Shown here piece after piece: positions 27,542-36,730 of a DNA stretch of 42,520 bases. The stretch is taken from positions 1 to 42,520 of the forward strand of contig CALCKX010000011.1 of assembly GCA_937966115.1 (NCBI GenBank), written 5' to 3'. Below the pieces are notes generated by a model that saw only the letters and a list, made by a program, of their open reading frames with translations, did not search any database and was not told the origin of the DNA. The stretch's first letter is position 1. Each line of letters opens with the position of its first letter. Made by a program: the position numbers and the translations under genes. Source of the DNA: an uncultured Chloracidobacterium sp. (GTDB lineage: Bacteria; Acidobacteriota; Blastocatellia; Chloracidobacteriales; Chloracidobacteriaceae).

Positions 27542-28905
27542 GACGCGCCGCCGCTCTGTTTTTCTTGGTTGCCGCTGTCGGCGCGACAACCTCGAGCGCG
27601 TCGGCTCAGAAAGAAGCCGACGTCATCATCGAGAAGAAAGTCAAGACGGCGACCTATCGCCCGCCGTCGGTCGGCGCCCTAGTGCTGGCAACCAATACGC
27701 CGACCGGCGAAGTGTTCCTTAATGGCCAGTTCCACGGGCCGTTGCGCGACGCGAAGTTTACAAAGCGGTTGAGTCCCGGGCGTTATCGCCTGGAGGTGCG
27801 CGCCCCGGACTATGTCCCGCTGAGCCGCGAGATTACCATTGCGGCCGGACGGTCAGAAGCGGTCATCGCTGAACTCAAGCCAAACTTCGCCACGCTTTCC
27901 CTGCCCAGCCTGCGCTTGCGACCGACCCCCAAGCCCGCCGTTTTCGTGGATGGACAGCCTCTGGACGAAGCGCGCTGGCGACTGGAAGGCCAGCGTCTGG
28001 AAGCGCGCATTAGCCCGCCGGGAACCCGGGCGATTCAGGTCAAGCAGGGCGCCCGCCTGGTTTATAACGCCACGCTCAAGCTGGAAGCCGCCGCCGCCAA
28101 GGTCGAGATTGCCGAGCCGCCCAAGGCGATTCTCCGCATCGAGTCGCTTCCGACGGCGCGCGTTTACGCGGACGATGTCTATTGCGGCGACGTGTCGCCC
28201 GACGGCGCATTGGTCATCGAGCAGCTTTCGCCTGATGAAACCCACCGGCTGCGCATCGAGGCGGAGCGCTATCGAACCTTTGAAACCGATCTCGCCGTCA
28301 CGACTGAACAGCCGACCGTGCTGCGGGCCAAGCTGGAAGCCATCATCGAGTTCGCCGATAACTTCACGAACCTCCACAAATGGGAGGCCCCGCCCGGCTG
28401 GGCGGTCGAGCAGCAGCTTTTGCGCGTCAGCGGCTCAGCCTTTGCCGTCGGACTCCCCAAGGAGGTTGGCTTTCGCGGCTGCGAGATTAACTTCGACTTG
28501 CGGATCGCGCAGGGGCGGCGGGCGGCCTGGGTCGCACGCGGGCGCGACGAGCGCAACGGCTATATCTTCATCCTGGAAGCGCCAACGCCGACCGCCTGCC
28601 GGATTGACACCTATCTTTACCGAGATGGCGCGCTAGGCCTGCCCGTGCAGAGCGACCCGCTCCCGCTGCGCTTTGAAGCCCAAAAGTGGAATCGCATCCG
28701 CATCGTCGCCCGCGACAACAAAATCAGCCATTTCATAACCCCTGCCGACAGCCCGGACGAGATCTCGGTGGCGCTCTTTCAAGACCGCGACAAGGTCTTC
28801 CCCTATGGCGCGGCTGGCTTCGCCTCGCTACCGGATGCGACCTTTTACATCGGCGGCTTCGTTGTCTGCCCGGAAGGGGCGAGCTGCCGCCCGGAAATCA
28901 AGTGA
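27538..28905 (+). CDS. secreted PEGA-domain protein with concanavalin-like C-terminal domain
   Basis: 455 residues. ATG 27538 overlaps the kinase stop (ATGA), giving a short signal peptide (RRAAALFFLVAAVGATTSSASAQ, cleavage near residue 24); a longer upstream frame start would lose it. A PEGA domain follows at about 42-112 (GALVLATNTPTGEVFLNGQFHG, then LSPGRYRLEVRAPDYVPLSREI), and a second PEGA-like unit is at about 200-260 (LRIESLPTARVYADDVYCGDV). From about 275 to 450 there is a jelly-roll domain of the LamG/DUF1080 type (FADNFTNLHKWEAPPGWAV, INFDLRI, RIVARDNKI, PYGAAGFASLPDATFYIGGFVV). It is a surface or periplasmic binding protein in design. Translational coupling to the kinase suggests it works with the kinase's outer FGE-like domain, but this is inference. 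Confidence 0.87.
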   Translation: MRRAAALFFLVAAVGATTSSASAQKEADVIIEKKVKTATYRPPSVGALVLATNTPTGEVFLNGQFHGPLRDAKFTKRLSPGRYRLEVRAPDYVPLSREITIAAGRSEAVIAELKPNFATLSLPSLRLRPTPKPAVFVDGQPLDEARWRLEGQRLEARISPPGTRAIQVKQGARLVYNATLKLEAAAAKVEIAEPPKAILRIESLPTARVYADDVYCGDVSPDGALVIEQLSPDETHRLRIEAERYRTFETDLAVTTEQPTVLRAKLEAIIEFADNFTNLHKWEAPPGWAVEQQLLRVSGSAFAVGLPKEVGFRGCEINFDLRIAQGRRAAWVARGRDERNGYIFILEAPTPTACRIDTYLYRDGALGLPVQSDPLPLRFEAQKWNRIRIVARDNKISHFITPADSPDEISVALFQDRDKVFPYGAAGFASLPDATFYIGGFVVCPEGASCRPEIK

Positions 28906-28989
28906 CGCAAGCGACGGCCCGAGAGGCGGCTCGCTGGTTAGCGGGAAGCCGGCGCGCCCAGCCCCAAAGGGACTAATCAAAGCGCCCGG

Positions 28990-31494
28990 CTAAAGCGCCC
29001 AGCGGCGGTAAAGCTGGAGCAGCGCCTCCGGCAGTTGGAATGCCGCCCCGATATGCGCGTAACGTCCGCGCCCAAACAACGCATCCAACAGGGCCGCGTC
29101 CTGTCCAGCTTCGAGCGCGATGCCCAGCGGCTTGACGCCAACCGCCTGCGCTTCGGCCAACGCCTGCGCCGTGTCGGACACAGCGTAGGTCACGTCGCCA
29201 TAGTCGCTGTCCTGCGGCAGACCATCCGTCACGACGAGCAGCAGGCGCTGACGCGCCGCCTCCGCCAGCAGCAACTGCGTCGCGTGCCTGACCGCCGCGC
29301 CAAGCCGCGTGTTCGCCGCCGGCGCCAGCGCCGCCAGGCGCGGCGGCAACCGTCCCGCCGGCTCGCCAAAGGCCTTGAGCCGAAAGCAGCGCACCGCCCC
29401 CCGCCCCCGACTGTTGAACGCATAGACGGCAAACCGGTCGCCCAGCCGCTCGAGCGCGGCGGCCAAGCAGCGGGCGCTTTCAATCTCGCCGTCCAGCACC
29501 CGCCGCGGCGGGCGCCCGCTCCCGTCGCCATCCAGCGGCTCGCCGGTGGAACGCGAAGCGTCAAGCAACAGCAGGGCCGCTACGGAGCGGGTAGTCCGCC
29601 GCCGCGCGGCGTAAACCGCGTCCGAAGCCCAGGGCTGCCGCCGTCGCTCGACGTAGCGCTCGATCAGGGCATCCAAAAACAACTCCGGTCCATCCGTCGT
29701 CGGGCGCGCCCAGGCGAAATCCGCCGGACGCCAACGCTCAAAAGCGCTGCGCAGGCGCGCAACTATCGCGTCATCGGCCTGCGGCGGCGGCGCCGACAAA
29801 GCGCTTGTCGCGCCAAGGTCGAGGACGCGGCACCAGTCCGGGCGATAGTCGCCGAGACGAGCATCCCACTCCGGGTACTGCCGCGCGCCAAGCAAGTCCC
29901 ACGTCGCCGGCGCAGCGCCCGCCAGCGCTCCAGCGCTGGCGTCAGTCTCGGCGGCGCTTGCATTGCCAGCGCTCGGATTGTCGGCGCTCGGATTGTCGGC
30001 GCGCTCGGCCGGGCTGTCGGCGGCCGGATGCGCCGAAGCCTGCGTCGCGGCGCCGGCAACGGGTTGCCCGCCGCCCGGCGACGCGGATAATCGCGACTGA
30101 GCGCCACCGGACGGCGCTGCTTCCGGCGACCAGCGCCGCTGCGCCGGCGGTGGCAGCAGCCGATAGATGTCCAGCGTCGCCCTTAGCGAATCGGCAACCG
30201 TCGCGTCGTCGGTCAGACAGGGCGACAACGCTGCCGCGAGCGTATCGGTCAAAGCGGCGTACTCGGCTTGAAGATCGGACCCGACTCGTCCAGCCAGCGC
30301 CAGCCGAAACAGCAACTCAACCGCCGCCGCCGTCAGCGGCGCGCCGGTCAGCGACCGGCGGCTGGCCAACAGCGGCTCCGCCAGCGTCGTCGCGACGCGC
30401 TCGACGCCGCGATACTGGCTGCGCATGCGCCGCAGAACGCGCGCCATCTCAATCACGTCAAAGAGGGTTTCAGCGGTCTCGGCGTCAGGAAACAGCGCCA
30501 GGGCGTCGCTGGCCGCGATGGATGCCGGGCGCGGCGGCAAAGCGCGCTCAACCGCCCGGTCGCGGATGACAGCGAAATCCACGTGCGACAGCCCGCCCGC
30601 CCCTGCCCCCAAGTCGGCAAAAAAGGCTCGCGTCGCTTCATACGCCGCGATGAGCGGCGGCGCGTCTGGCGCATGCGTGTCATAGAGCAGACGCCCGGCC
30701 GCCTGCGCCGCCAATAGCTTGTAGAGCAAGAAATTTCGGTCGCGCTCCGTAAAAACCGCGACCCGGCGCGGCAGGGCGAGACGATGCGCGTCGCCGGCGC
30801 GCGCCACGCGCCCGCCGATTTCCTTCCCGGCGGGGTCCGAAGCCAGCGTTTCAAGCCGAAATGGATGCCCGGTCAGCGCCCGCAAGTAGTGCTGGAGAGT
30901 CGGCGTCACCTCTTGCAGCGGCAGGCCTGGCAGGCGGGACTCCAGCCAGCCGCGCGCCTGGGTCGTTTCCAACCGTAAGAATGAGCCTAGCTTCGCCGCG
31001 TCGCGTCCGCAGCGAGACCGCCCGGCCGCCAGCCAGTCCGCAAAGGCTTCAGCCGTTAGCTCCGGGTAGCGCGCCGGGGCGCGCAGGGCGGCCGCGCCTA
31101 GCAGCGGATGCTCGGCGTAGAGCGGCGCAACCGCTGTCAACAGCGCCGCGCTGCGCTCGTTGCGCCCCAGGGCCGCCGCGGCCTGACAGGTTTCCCGTAT
31201 GATGTCAGTTAGTCGCGCCCCATGCCGCGTCCCGCTGGCCAGCGTCAACAGTTGGCAAACGCCTGTAAACGCGCTTTCCCCAAGCTGATTGACCAGGGCC
31301 GGCGCGCGAGCCGTAAAGTCATCCGCCGTTTGCGGCGACAAGCGCCCTAGCGCCGCGCCAACGGCGGACAGCGCCTCCGCCGCTGGCGGCGACAAGGACG
31401 CCGAAGCGCTCGCCGCGACCGTGGCGGGCGCGGCTTCGGGCTGGCGTTCCGGCGTCCGCGCGCGAAAGAGTCGCGCCCAGGTCCTCAATAGCAT
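28990..31494 (-). CDS. VWA-domain protein, NorD/CbbO-like
   Basis: 834 residues from ATG 31494, which shares its A with the stop of the RND pump gene (TAATG), so translation is coupled. A longer start 23 codons upstream lies inside the pump gene. The N-terminal two thirds are helical and unrecognised, with a low-complexity Ala/Ser/Asp/Asn segment encoded by short tandem repeats (about 29930-30070). The C-terminal VWA domain has the MIDAS residues LLDASRSTG (Asp645), NTRLGAAVRHA and VVTDGLPQDSDYG, plus VSDTAQALAEAQAVGVKPLGIA. The last two blocks are typical of NorD/CbbO proteins, which act with MoxR-type ATPases (NorQ/CbbQ) to insert or repair metal centres. No nor or cbb gene and no NorQ is adjacent. 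Placement behind an RND pump is unusual. Confidence 0.85.
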   Translation of the reverse strand: MLLRTWARLFRARTPERQPEAAPATVAASASASLSPPAAEALSAVGAALGRLSPQTADDFTARAPALVNQLGESAFTGVCQLLTLASGTRHGARLTDIIRETCQAAAALGRNERSAALLTAVAPLYAEHPLLGAAALRAPARYPELTAEAFADWLAAGRSRCGRDAAKLGSFLRLETTQARGWLESRLPGLPLQEVTPTLQHYLRALTGHPFRLETLASDPAGKEIGGRVARAGDAHRLALPRRVAVFTERDRNFLLYKLLAAQAAGRLLYDTHAPDAPPLIAAYEATRAFFADLGAGAGGLSHVDFAVIRDRAVERALPPRPASIAASDALALFPDAETAETLFDVIEMARVLRRMRSQYRGVERVATTLAEPLLASRRSLTGAPLTAAAVELLFRLALAGRVGSDLQAEYAALTDTLAAALSPCLTDDATVADSLRATLDIYRLLPPPAQRRWSPEAAPSGGAQSRLSASPGGGQPVAGAATQASAHPAADSPAERADNPSADNPSAGNASAAETDASAGALAGAAPATWDLLGARQYPEWDARLGDYRPDWCRVLDLGATSALSAPPPQADDAIVARLRSAFERWRPADFAWARPTTDGPELFLDALIERYVERRRQPWASDAVYAARRRTTRSVAALLLLDASRSTGEPLDGDGSGRPPRRVLDGEIESARCLAAALERLGDRFAVYAFNSRGRGAVRCFRLKAFGEPAGRLPPRLAALAPAANTRLGAAVRHATQLLLAEAARQRLLLVVTDGLPQDSDYGDVTYAVSDTAQALAEAQAVGVKPLGIALEAGQDAALLDALFGRGRYAHIGAAFQLPEALLQLYRRWAL
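29971..30000 (-). repeat. 15-base perfect tandem duplication in the VWA gene linker
   Basis: GCTCGGATTGTCGGC occurs twice in direct succession (29971-29985 and 29986-30000), in frame, encoding repeated Ala-Asp-Asn-Pro-Ser. Related, degenerate Ala/Ser/Asp units flank it. It marks the flexible linker between the helical N-terminal region and the VWA domain. Confidence 0.75.
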
Positions 31495-34400
31495 TACGGC
31501 GTCTGCTCGCGGGCGGCGGTCGAGACATCGGCCCGCGCTTCCTCGCGCGGCGCGGGCCGCCACCGAGCGCGCAGCGCGTCAGATCGCGCCCGCCACCACG
31601 AGGCGTCCGTCAGCGTGTCGAAAAGCTGATAAAACACCGGAATCGCCACCAGCGTCAGGAGCAAGCACAGGCTTTGCCCCCCGATAATGATGATGGCGAC
31701 CGACCGTAGGGCCGCCGAGCCGGGCGTCTGCGCCACCGCCATTGGAATGAGTCCGGCGACGAGCGCCAGCGTCGTCATCAGAATCGGCCGCAGTCGGTCG
31801 CGACAGCCGGCGACAATCGCGGCATAGCGCTCCTGTCCGCCCGCCCGCAAGACGTTGATGTGGTCAATCTGCAAAATCGAGTTTTTCTTGACGACGCCGA
31901 ACAGCATCAAAATGCCCAGCGCCGAAAAGATGTTGAGCGTTTCGCCGAAAGGAATCAGCGACAACAAGGCGAAGGGCACCGCCATCGGCAAGCTCAGCAG
32001 GATCGTCACCGGATGGAGAAAACTCTCAAACTGCGCCGCCAGGATCATGTACATGAAGACAAACGACAACACGAACGCCAGCAGAAAGTTGGCCGCCGCC
32101 TTGCCCAGCTCCTTGCTCTGCCCCAGCTTGGCGGCGCGATATTCCGGCCCTAGGTTGAGCGTTGCGGCTTTCGCGTCCAGCGCCTGAAGGACGCGGTCGA
32201 GCGAGTAGCCTTCCTGCAAGTTAGCCGAAAGCGTCACCTGCCGCTGCCGGTTGTAGCGGTCAATCTGCGCCGGCCCGGTGCCGCTCGTGAACGAGACGAA
32301 ATTGGCCAGCGGCGCATTGCCGAGCTTTGTCGAGGGCACGTACGACCGCAGCAGCGTATCCGGCCCTGTCCGGTCTTCGCTGCGTAGCCGGAATCGAACG
32401 TTGTAGCGGTCATCCCCTTCGCGATACGCGCTGACAATCTCGCCAGCCACGAGCGTTCGCAAAGACGACGCGATTACGGCGACATTAACGCCCAGATTGG
32501 CGGCCTTTTCGCGGTCAATCTGGGCCCGGACTTCCGGCTTGCCGACTTCCAGGGTCGTATCCACATCCACCACGCCCGGAATAGCTTTGAGAAAGTCCGT
32601 AAGCTGCTCGGAAGCGTCGGTCAGCTTGGCGATGTCAGGTCCGCGCACGACGTACTGCACTGGCGCCGCCGAATTGCCGCCGCCCGAGATGGCCTGCACG
32701 TACTGCACGGCAATCCGCTTGTCCTGCTGATCGGCCAGCTTGTCGCGAACTATCTGCATCAGTTCCGCCTGGGTCAGCTTGCGTTCCGTCAGCGGCGTCA
32801 GTTGAACGAAAACGTTTCCGCGATTGACGCGCCGCTGCTCATCGCCGCCCAGCGTCGTCAAGCAGCTCGTTACGTGAGGCGTCGTCTTGACGACGGTCTC
32901 GATTGCCTCCATCTGTTTCTCGGCTTCAGCCAAGGTCATGCCTTCGGGAAGCTTGACCGCCACCTCGAACATCGCCACGTCGTCAAACGGGATGAAGTTT
33001 TTGCCGATGACGGAAAAAATCGGCGCGACCGCGACCACGGCGAGCAGCGAAATGCCGACAATGGCCAGCGGGCGCCGCAGCGACCACTCCAACAGCCAGA
33101 CGTAGCCGCGCTCCAGCCGCCCGTATATGCCGCTCGCCCGCGACGACGCATGCCCCGCGCCGGCTTGCGACGGGCGCAAAAACCGCGAGCAGAGCATCGG
33201 CGTCAGCGTGAAGCTGACAAACATAGAAACCAAGATCGCAAAAGCGCACGTGAAGCCGAACGACGACATGAAGCGCCCGACGATGCCGCCCATGAACGCG
33301 ACCGGCACGAAGATGACCACCAGCGAGAGCGTCGTCGCCAACACGGCGAAGCCAATGTCGGCCGTGGCTTCCTTGGCCGCCTCGAAGGCCGACATGCCCT
33401 TTTCTTCCATGAAGCGGTAGATGTTTTCGAGCACCACCACCGCGTCGTCAATGACAATCCCGACGCTCAGCACCAGCGCCAGCATCGTCATGCGGTTGAG
33501 CGTGAAGCCCATGGCGTACATCAGCCCGTACGTCGCCACGACCGACGCCGGAATGGCAATCGCGGCAATGATCGTCGAGCGCCAGCTCCGCAGAAACAGC
33601 AACATCACCAGCGCGGCCATGATGCCGCCCAGAATGAGGTGTTCCTGAACGGCGTCAAAGGAGTCCTGAATGAAAATAGACTGGTCCTTGAGGTACTGCA
33701 CGCGGCAATCCGGCGGCAGTTGCGCCGCCAGTTCCGCCAGGCGCTCCTTGACCAGCCGGACGACTTCGAGCGTGTTGGTTCCCGACTGCTTGCGAATTTC
33801 CAGAATCACGGCCGGCTGCCCATCCAGCCGGGCCAGCGAGCGCGGCTCTTCCACCCCGTCTTCAACGTAGCCAATGTCCTTGACGTAAATCGGCAGACCG
33901 TTGGTCGTCCCGACGATGATGTTAGCGAAGTCCTCGACGCGGGCGACGCGCCCCAGCGTCCGCAGGGAAAGCTCGCGCCGCCCGTCGTCGAGGCGACCGC
34001 CGGGGATCTCGACGTTTTGCGCCCGCAGCGCCTGCTTGATGGCGTCCACGCTGAGGTTGTAGGCGGCAATTTTCGACGCATCGAGCGTCACCTGAATTTC
34101 GCGCTTCCGGTCGCCGATAAACGACACGCGCCCCACGCCGTTGAGCGATTCAAGGTTTTGCTTGACAACTTTATCGGCAATCTCGGTGATTTCCCGCGCC
34201 GACCGATTCCCCGACAGCGCCAGCGACAACACCGGCTGGGCGTCGGGATCGAGCTTTTCGATGATGGGCGCCTTGGCGTCGGCGGGCAGCTCGCCCAACA
34301 TGCGGCTGACCTTGTCGCGCACGTCCTGCGCGGCTTCGTCAATGTCGCGCTCCAACACGAAAACGACAAACACCTGCGAGACGCCTTCAGCCGACACCGA

Positions 34401-34646
34401 CCGCAGCTCATCCACGCCGCCGATGGTGTTGACCGCTTCCTCGATGCGCTTCGTGACTTGGGATTCGACTTCCTCCGGCGAAGCGCCATCGAGCTGTGTC
34501 GTGATGGTCACGGTCGGCAGGTCAATTTTGGGAAACAGGTCAACGCCCAGCTTGAAGTAGGAAAACGCCCCGACCACGATAAACGCCATGACGAGCATCG
34601 TGGCGAAGACCGGGCGCTTGATACATAGTTCGGCGAGTTTTTGCAT
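31494..34646 (-). CDS. RND-family efflux pump inner-membrane protein (HAE1/AcrB type)
   Basis: 1,050 residues, the normal AcrB/MexB length. The N-terminus (LCIKRPVFATMLVMAFIVVGAFSYFKLGVDLFPKIDLPTV, shown in part) is the first helix of HAE1-type pumps. The proton-relay pair is present in IDDAVVVLEN (Asp400, Asp401). Large periplasmic loops follow helices 1 and 7, and VKKNSILQIDHIN lies near the end, all family features. It exports lipophilic compounds with a membrane-fusion partner (35498-36730) and an outer-membrane TolC-like channel, which is not encoded here. AGGA sits seven bases before ATG 34646. It is the fourth gene of the operon starting at tetR, 49 bases after the dehydrogenase, and overlaps the VWA gene by one base. 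Confidence 0.95.
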   Translation of the reverse strand: MQKLAELCIKRPVFATMLVMAFIVVGAFSYFKLGVDLFPKIDLPTVTITTQLDGASPEEVESQVTKRIEEAVNTIGGVDELRSVSAEGVSQVFVVFVLERDIDEAAQDVRDKVSRMLGELPADAKAPIIEKLDPDAQPVLSLALSGNRSAREITEIADKVVKQNLESLNGVGRVSFIGDRKREIQVTLDASKIAAYNLSVDAIKQALRAQNVEIPGGRLDDGRRELSLRTLGRVARVEDFANIIVGTTNGLPIYVKDIGYVEDGVEEPRSLARLDGQPAVILEIRKQSGTNTLEVVRLVKERLAELAAQLPPDCRVQYLKDQSIFIQDSFDAVQEHLILGGIMAALVMLLFLRSWRSTIIAAIAIPASVVATYGLMYAMGFTLNRMTMLALVLSVGIVIDDAVVVLENIYRFMEEKGMSAFEAAKEATADIGFAVLATTLSLVVIFVPVAFMGGIVGRFMSSFGFTCAFAILVSMFVSFTLTPMLCSRFLRPSQAGAGHASSRASGIYGRLERGYVWLLEWSLRRPLAIVGISLLAVVAVAPIFSVIGKNFIPFDDVAMFEVAVKLPEGMTLAEAEKQMEAIETVVKTTPHVTSCLTTLGGDEQRRVNRGNVFVQLTPLTERKLTQAELMQIVRDKLADQQDKRIAVQYVQAISGGGNSAAPVQYVVRGPDIAKLTDASEQLTDFLKAIPGVVDVDTTLEVGKPEVRAQIDREKAANLGVNVAVIASSLRTLVAGEIVSAYREGDDRYNVRFRLRSEDRTGPDTLLRSYVPSTKLGNAPLANFVSFTSGTGPAQIDRYNRQRQVTLSANLQEGYSLDRVLQALDAKAATLNLGPEYRAAKLGQSKELGKAAANFLLAFVLSFVFMYMILAAQFESFLHPVTILLSLPMAVPFALLSLIPFGETLNIFSALGILMLFGVVKKNSILQIDHINVLRAGGQERYAAIVAGCRDRLRPILMTTLALVAGLIPMAVAQTPGSAALRSVAIIIIGGQSLCLLLTLVAIPVFYQLFDTLTDASWWRARSDALRARWRPAPREEARADVSTAAREQTP

Positions 34647-34695
34647 GACTTCCTGCTTTTGCCTGACTTTCTGGAAGCGCGACCGCAGAGGACGC

Positions 34696-35475
34696 TCAGG
34701 CGGAGAGCTTTTTCACGCTGTCGCGGTCCCGGTAGCGGGCTTGCGTTTTCGGATGACCGAAAATGGCGTCGGCGACGAGGGGGATTTTGCCGAGGCACAT
34801 CAGCGGGCGGTACCACCACGGCGTCACAATCTTGCGCCGGGGTGACCGGAGGGCCTTTTCAATAGCGCGGGCGACAACCTCCGGCCCTGGCATGTCGTAA
34901 CGCAGCCCAGCGGTCATTTCTGTCCGAATGAAGCCCGGCGCGACCAGGACGACGCGAATCCCCCGCCCCTTGACTTCCCGCCGCAGGGCGTCGTTGAAGC
35001 CGCGGACGGCGAACTTTGATGCCGTGTACATCCCGATTGTCGCCACCTCGCCGGCCACCGAGCCGATGTTGACGATGACGCCGCCGCGCGGCAAATGCGG
35101 GACGGCATACTTGGCGCACAGCGCGCAGCCCAGCGCGTTGACTTCCAACACCTGGCGGAGCAGATCGTCGCGGGTGTCGCACAGGCTGAGACCGCCGCCC
35201 ATACCGGCGTTGTTCACCAGCGCGTCAATCCGCCCAAAGGCGTCGAGGGTTTCCCGCATCAGGCGCTGCACGTCGGGGCTTTGGGTCACATCGCCCGGAA
35301 CGACCAGCGCCTCGCCGCCGTCCTGGCGGATGGCGTCCGCCAGGCGGCGCAATTGAGCGGCGCGGCGAGCGAACAGCACGGGCTTCGCGCCCCGCGCAGC
35401 GAGATGGCGCGCCGTCGCGGCCCCGATGCCGCTGGAGGCGCCGGTGATGATGACCACGCTGCCGTTGAGTTCCAT
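34696..35475 (-). CDS. short-chain dehydrogenase/reductase inside the RND operon
   Basis: 259 residues of a classical SDR. The cofactor motif is TGASSGIG (residues 11-18). NNAGMGG is at 88-94. The catalytic Ser139, Tyr150 and Lys154 are present in NIGSV and YTASKFA; the Ser-Tyr spacing is two residues shorter than the common one. The residue after strand 2 is Arg (FARRAAQL), which favours NADPH. The C-terminus (residues about 215-250) is hydrophobic and basic, as in SDRs acting on membrane or lipid substrates. A GAGGAG ribosome site eight bases before ATG 35475 is among the best in the window. It lies 22 bases after the fusion-protein gene and 49 before the pump gene, so it is an integral operon member. 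The substrate is unknown and may be the exported compound. Confidence 0.93.
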   Translation of the reverse strand: MELNGSVVIITGASSGIGAATARHLAARGAKPVLFARRAAQLRRLADAIRQDGGEALVVPGDVTQSPDVQRLMRETLDAFGRIDALVNNAGMGGGLSLCDTRDDLLRQVLEVNALGCALCAKYAVPHLPRGGVIVNIGSVAGEVATIGMYTASKFAVRGFNDALRREVKGRGIRVVLVAPGFIRTEMTAGLRYDMPGPEVVARAIEKALRSPRRKIVTPWWYRPLMCLGKIPLVADAIFGHPKTQARYRDRDSVKKLSA

Positions 35476-35497
35476 CGGGCGCGCTCCTCTTTCAGCC

Positions 35498-36730
35498 TCA
35501 AAAAGTCTTGATTGGCGCGCCGTCGGTCAGACGGTCGAGATTGTCGGTGATGACCTTTTCGTTGGGCTTGAGACCTTCGGTAATCTCGACGGCTTCGCCG
35601 TCGCGCTTGCCCAAGCGAACGCGCCGCTCCGCGGCCTTGCCATCCGCCGCGACAAAGACTTTCTCGACGCCGGCCGCGCTAACCACGGCGCTCGATGGCA
35701 CAAAGACGGCTGGCACGTCGCTGGCGATGTCCACATAGACGCGCGCGAACATGCCCGGCTTGAGCAGCCCCTGCGGGTTGGGCGCGACGGCTTCCACCAT
35801 CAGTAGCCGCGTCTGCTGATTGAGCGCCGGGCTGATCCGCGCCACGCGGGCCGGAAAGTCGCGCCCGGGATAGGCGTCCGTCGTGAAGCGGGCGGGCATG
35901 CCCGCCTTGACGTAGGAAACGCCGACTTCGGCGACATTAGCCTGAACCCGAATCGGATCGAGCCGCACGATAGTCACGATGTCGCGGTTGCCGCCCTGTT
36001 CGTTGATGAAATCGCCGCGCGACTTGTGGCGCGCGCTGACGAAGCCGCCGATGGGCGCCCGCACGATTGAATCCTCTAGTTTCTTGCGCGCCAAGCGCGC
36101 CTCGGCTTGCCGCTGCTCAACCGCGCCGATGCGCATGATGGCCTCGTCGCGGGCGGCCTGGTAGCGCGCTTCGGCGGCGCGATAGGCGGCTTCCACCGTA
36201 TCCCACCGCTGGCGCGGCAGATCGCCGGACGCCACCAGTCGCTCGGCGCGCTCCATTTGGGCGCGGGCGTCGTCGAGCGCCGCCTTGGCCTGCCGGACGA
36301 CCGGCACGGCGTCCATATCAATCGGGTCGCGCCGCCCAGCTTCGCCGAGCAGCGCGCGCGCCTGCGCCAGCGCGGCTTCCGCCTGCTGGAGCTTCAGCTC
36401 GTATTCCTTGGGCGCGATACGGGCAATGACCTGGCCGGCTTTGACCACGCTGCCGACATCCACTGTGAGTTCGGCGATTTCGCCGCCGACCTGTCCGGCC
36501 ACGACCACCTGCTCATCCGGGACGAGCGACCCCACGGTTTCAATGGATTTCTGTATCCGCCGTTCAACGGCGGTCGTCGTTTTGACTTCAATTGCCGGCG
36601 GCGCGGACGCGATGGGCGCGGCGGCATTGACGGTTTCCTTCTTGTGCGAGCAGCCGCCCGCGCACAATGCCGCCAGAGCCGTCGCCAGCCAGGGACTGGC
36701 CTTTGCGAAACATGAACGAAACGCGGTCAT
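35498..36730 (-). CDS. RND efflux membrane-fusion protein (periplasmic adaptor)
   Basis: 410 residues. The N-terminus has a signal segment ending LAALCAGGCSHKK; Cys27 may be lipidated, although the residue at -3 is Ala rather than Leu. The order is typical of the AcrA/MexA family: lipoyl half (VGSLVPDEQVVVAGQVGGEIAELTVDVGSVVKAGQVIARI), long alpha-hairpin (about 110-200, EAALAQARALLGEAG), second lipoyl half (LEDSIVRAPIGGFVSARHKSRGDFINEQG), beta-barrel (IRVQANVAEVGVSYVKAGM) and a C-terminal membrane-proximal domain ending in NEKVITDNLDRLTDGAPI. It bridges the RND pump to an outer channel. ATG 36730 overlaps the tetR stop by four bases (ATGA), so the two are translated in series. Confidence 0.94.
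   Translation of the reverse strand: MTAFRSCFAKASPWLATALAALCAGGCSHKKETVNAAAPIASAPPAIEVKTTTAVERRIQKSIETVGSLVPDEQVVVAGQVGGEIAELTVDVGSVVKAGQVIARIAPKEYELKLQQAEAALAQARALLGEAGRRDPIDMDAVPVVRQAKAALDDARAQMERAERLVASGDLPRQRWDTVEAAYRAAEARYQAARDEAIMRIGAVEQRQAEARLARKKLEDSIVRAPIGGFVSARHKSRGDFINEQGGNRDIVTIVRLDPIRVQANVAEVGVSYVKAGMPARFTTDAYPGRDFPARVARISPALNQQTRLLMVEAVAPNPQGLLKPGMFARVYVDIASDVPAVFVPSSAVVSAAGVEKVFVAADGKAAERRVRLGKRDGEAVEITEGLKPNEKVITDNLDRLTDGAPIKTF

Noticed and set aside
29930-30070. CRISPR-like short repeats in the VWA gene
   Set aside because: Units are contiguous, 15 bases long and in frame without spacers; they are a low-complexity protein linker.
32802-34628. Plus-strand open frame of 608 codons opposite the RND pump gene
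   Set aside because: The translation is dominated by Arg, His and Gln, typical of an antisense shadow; the pump on the other strand is certain.
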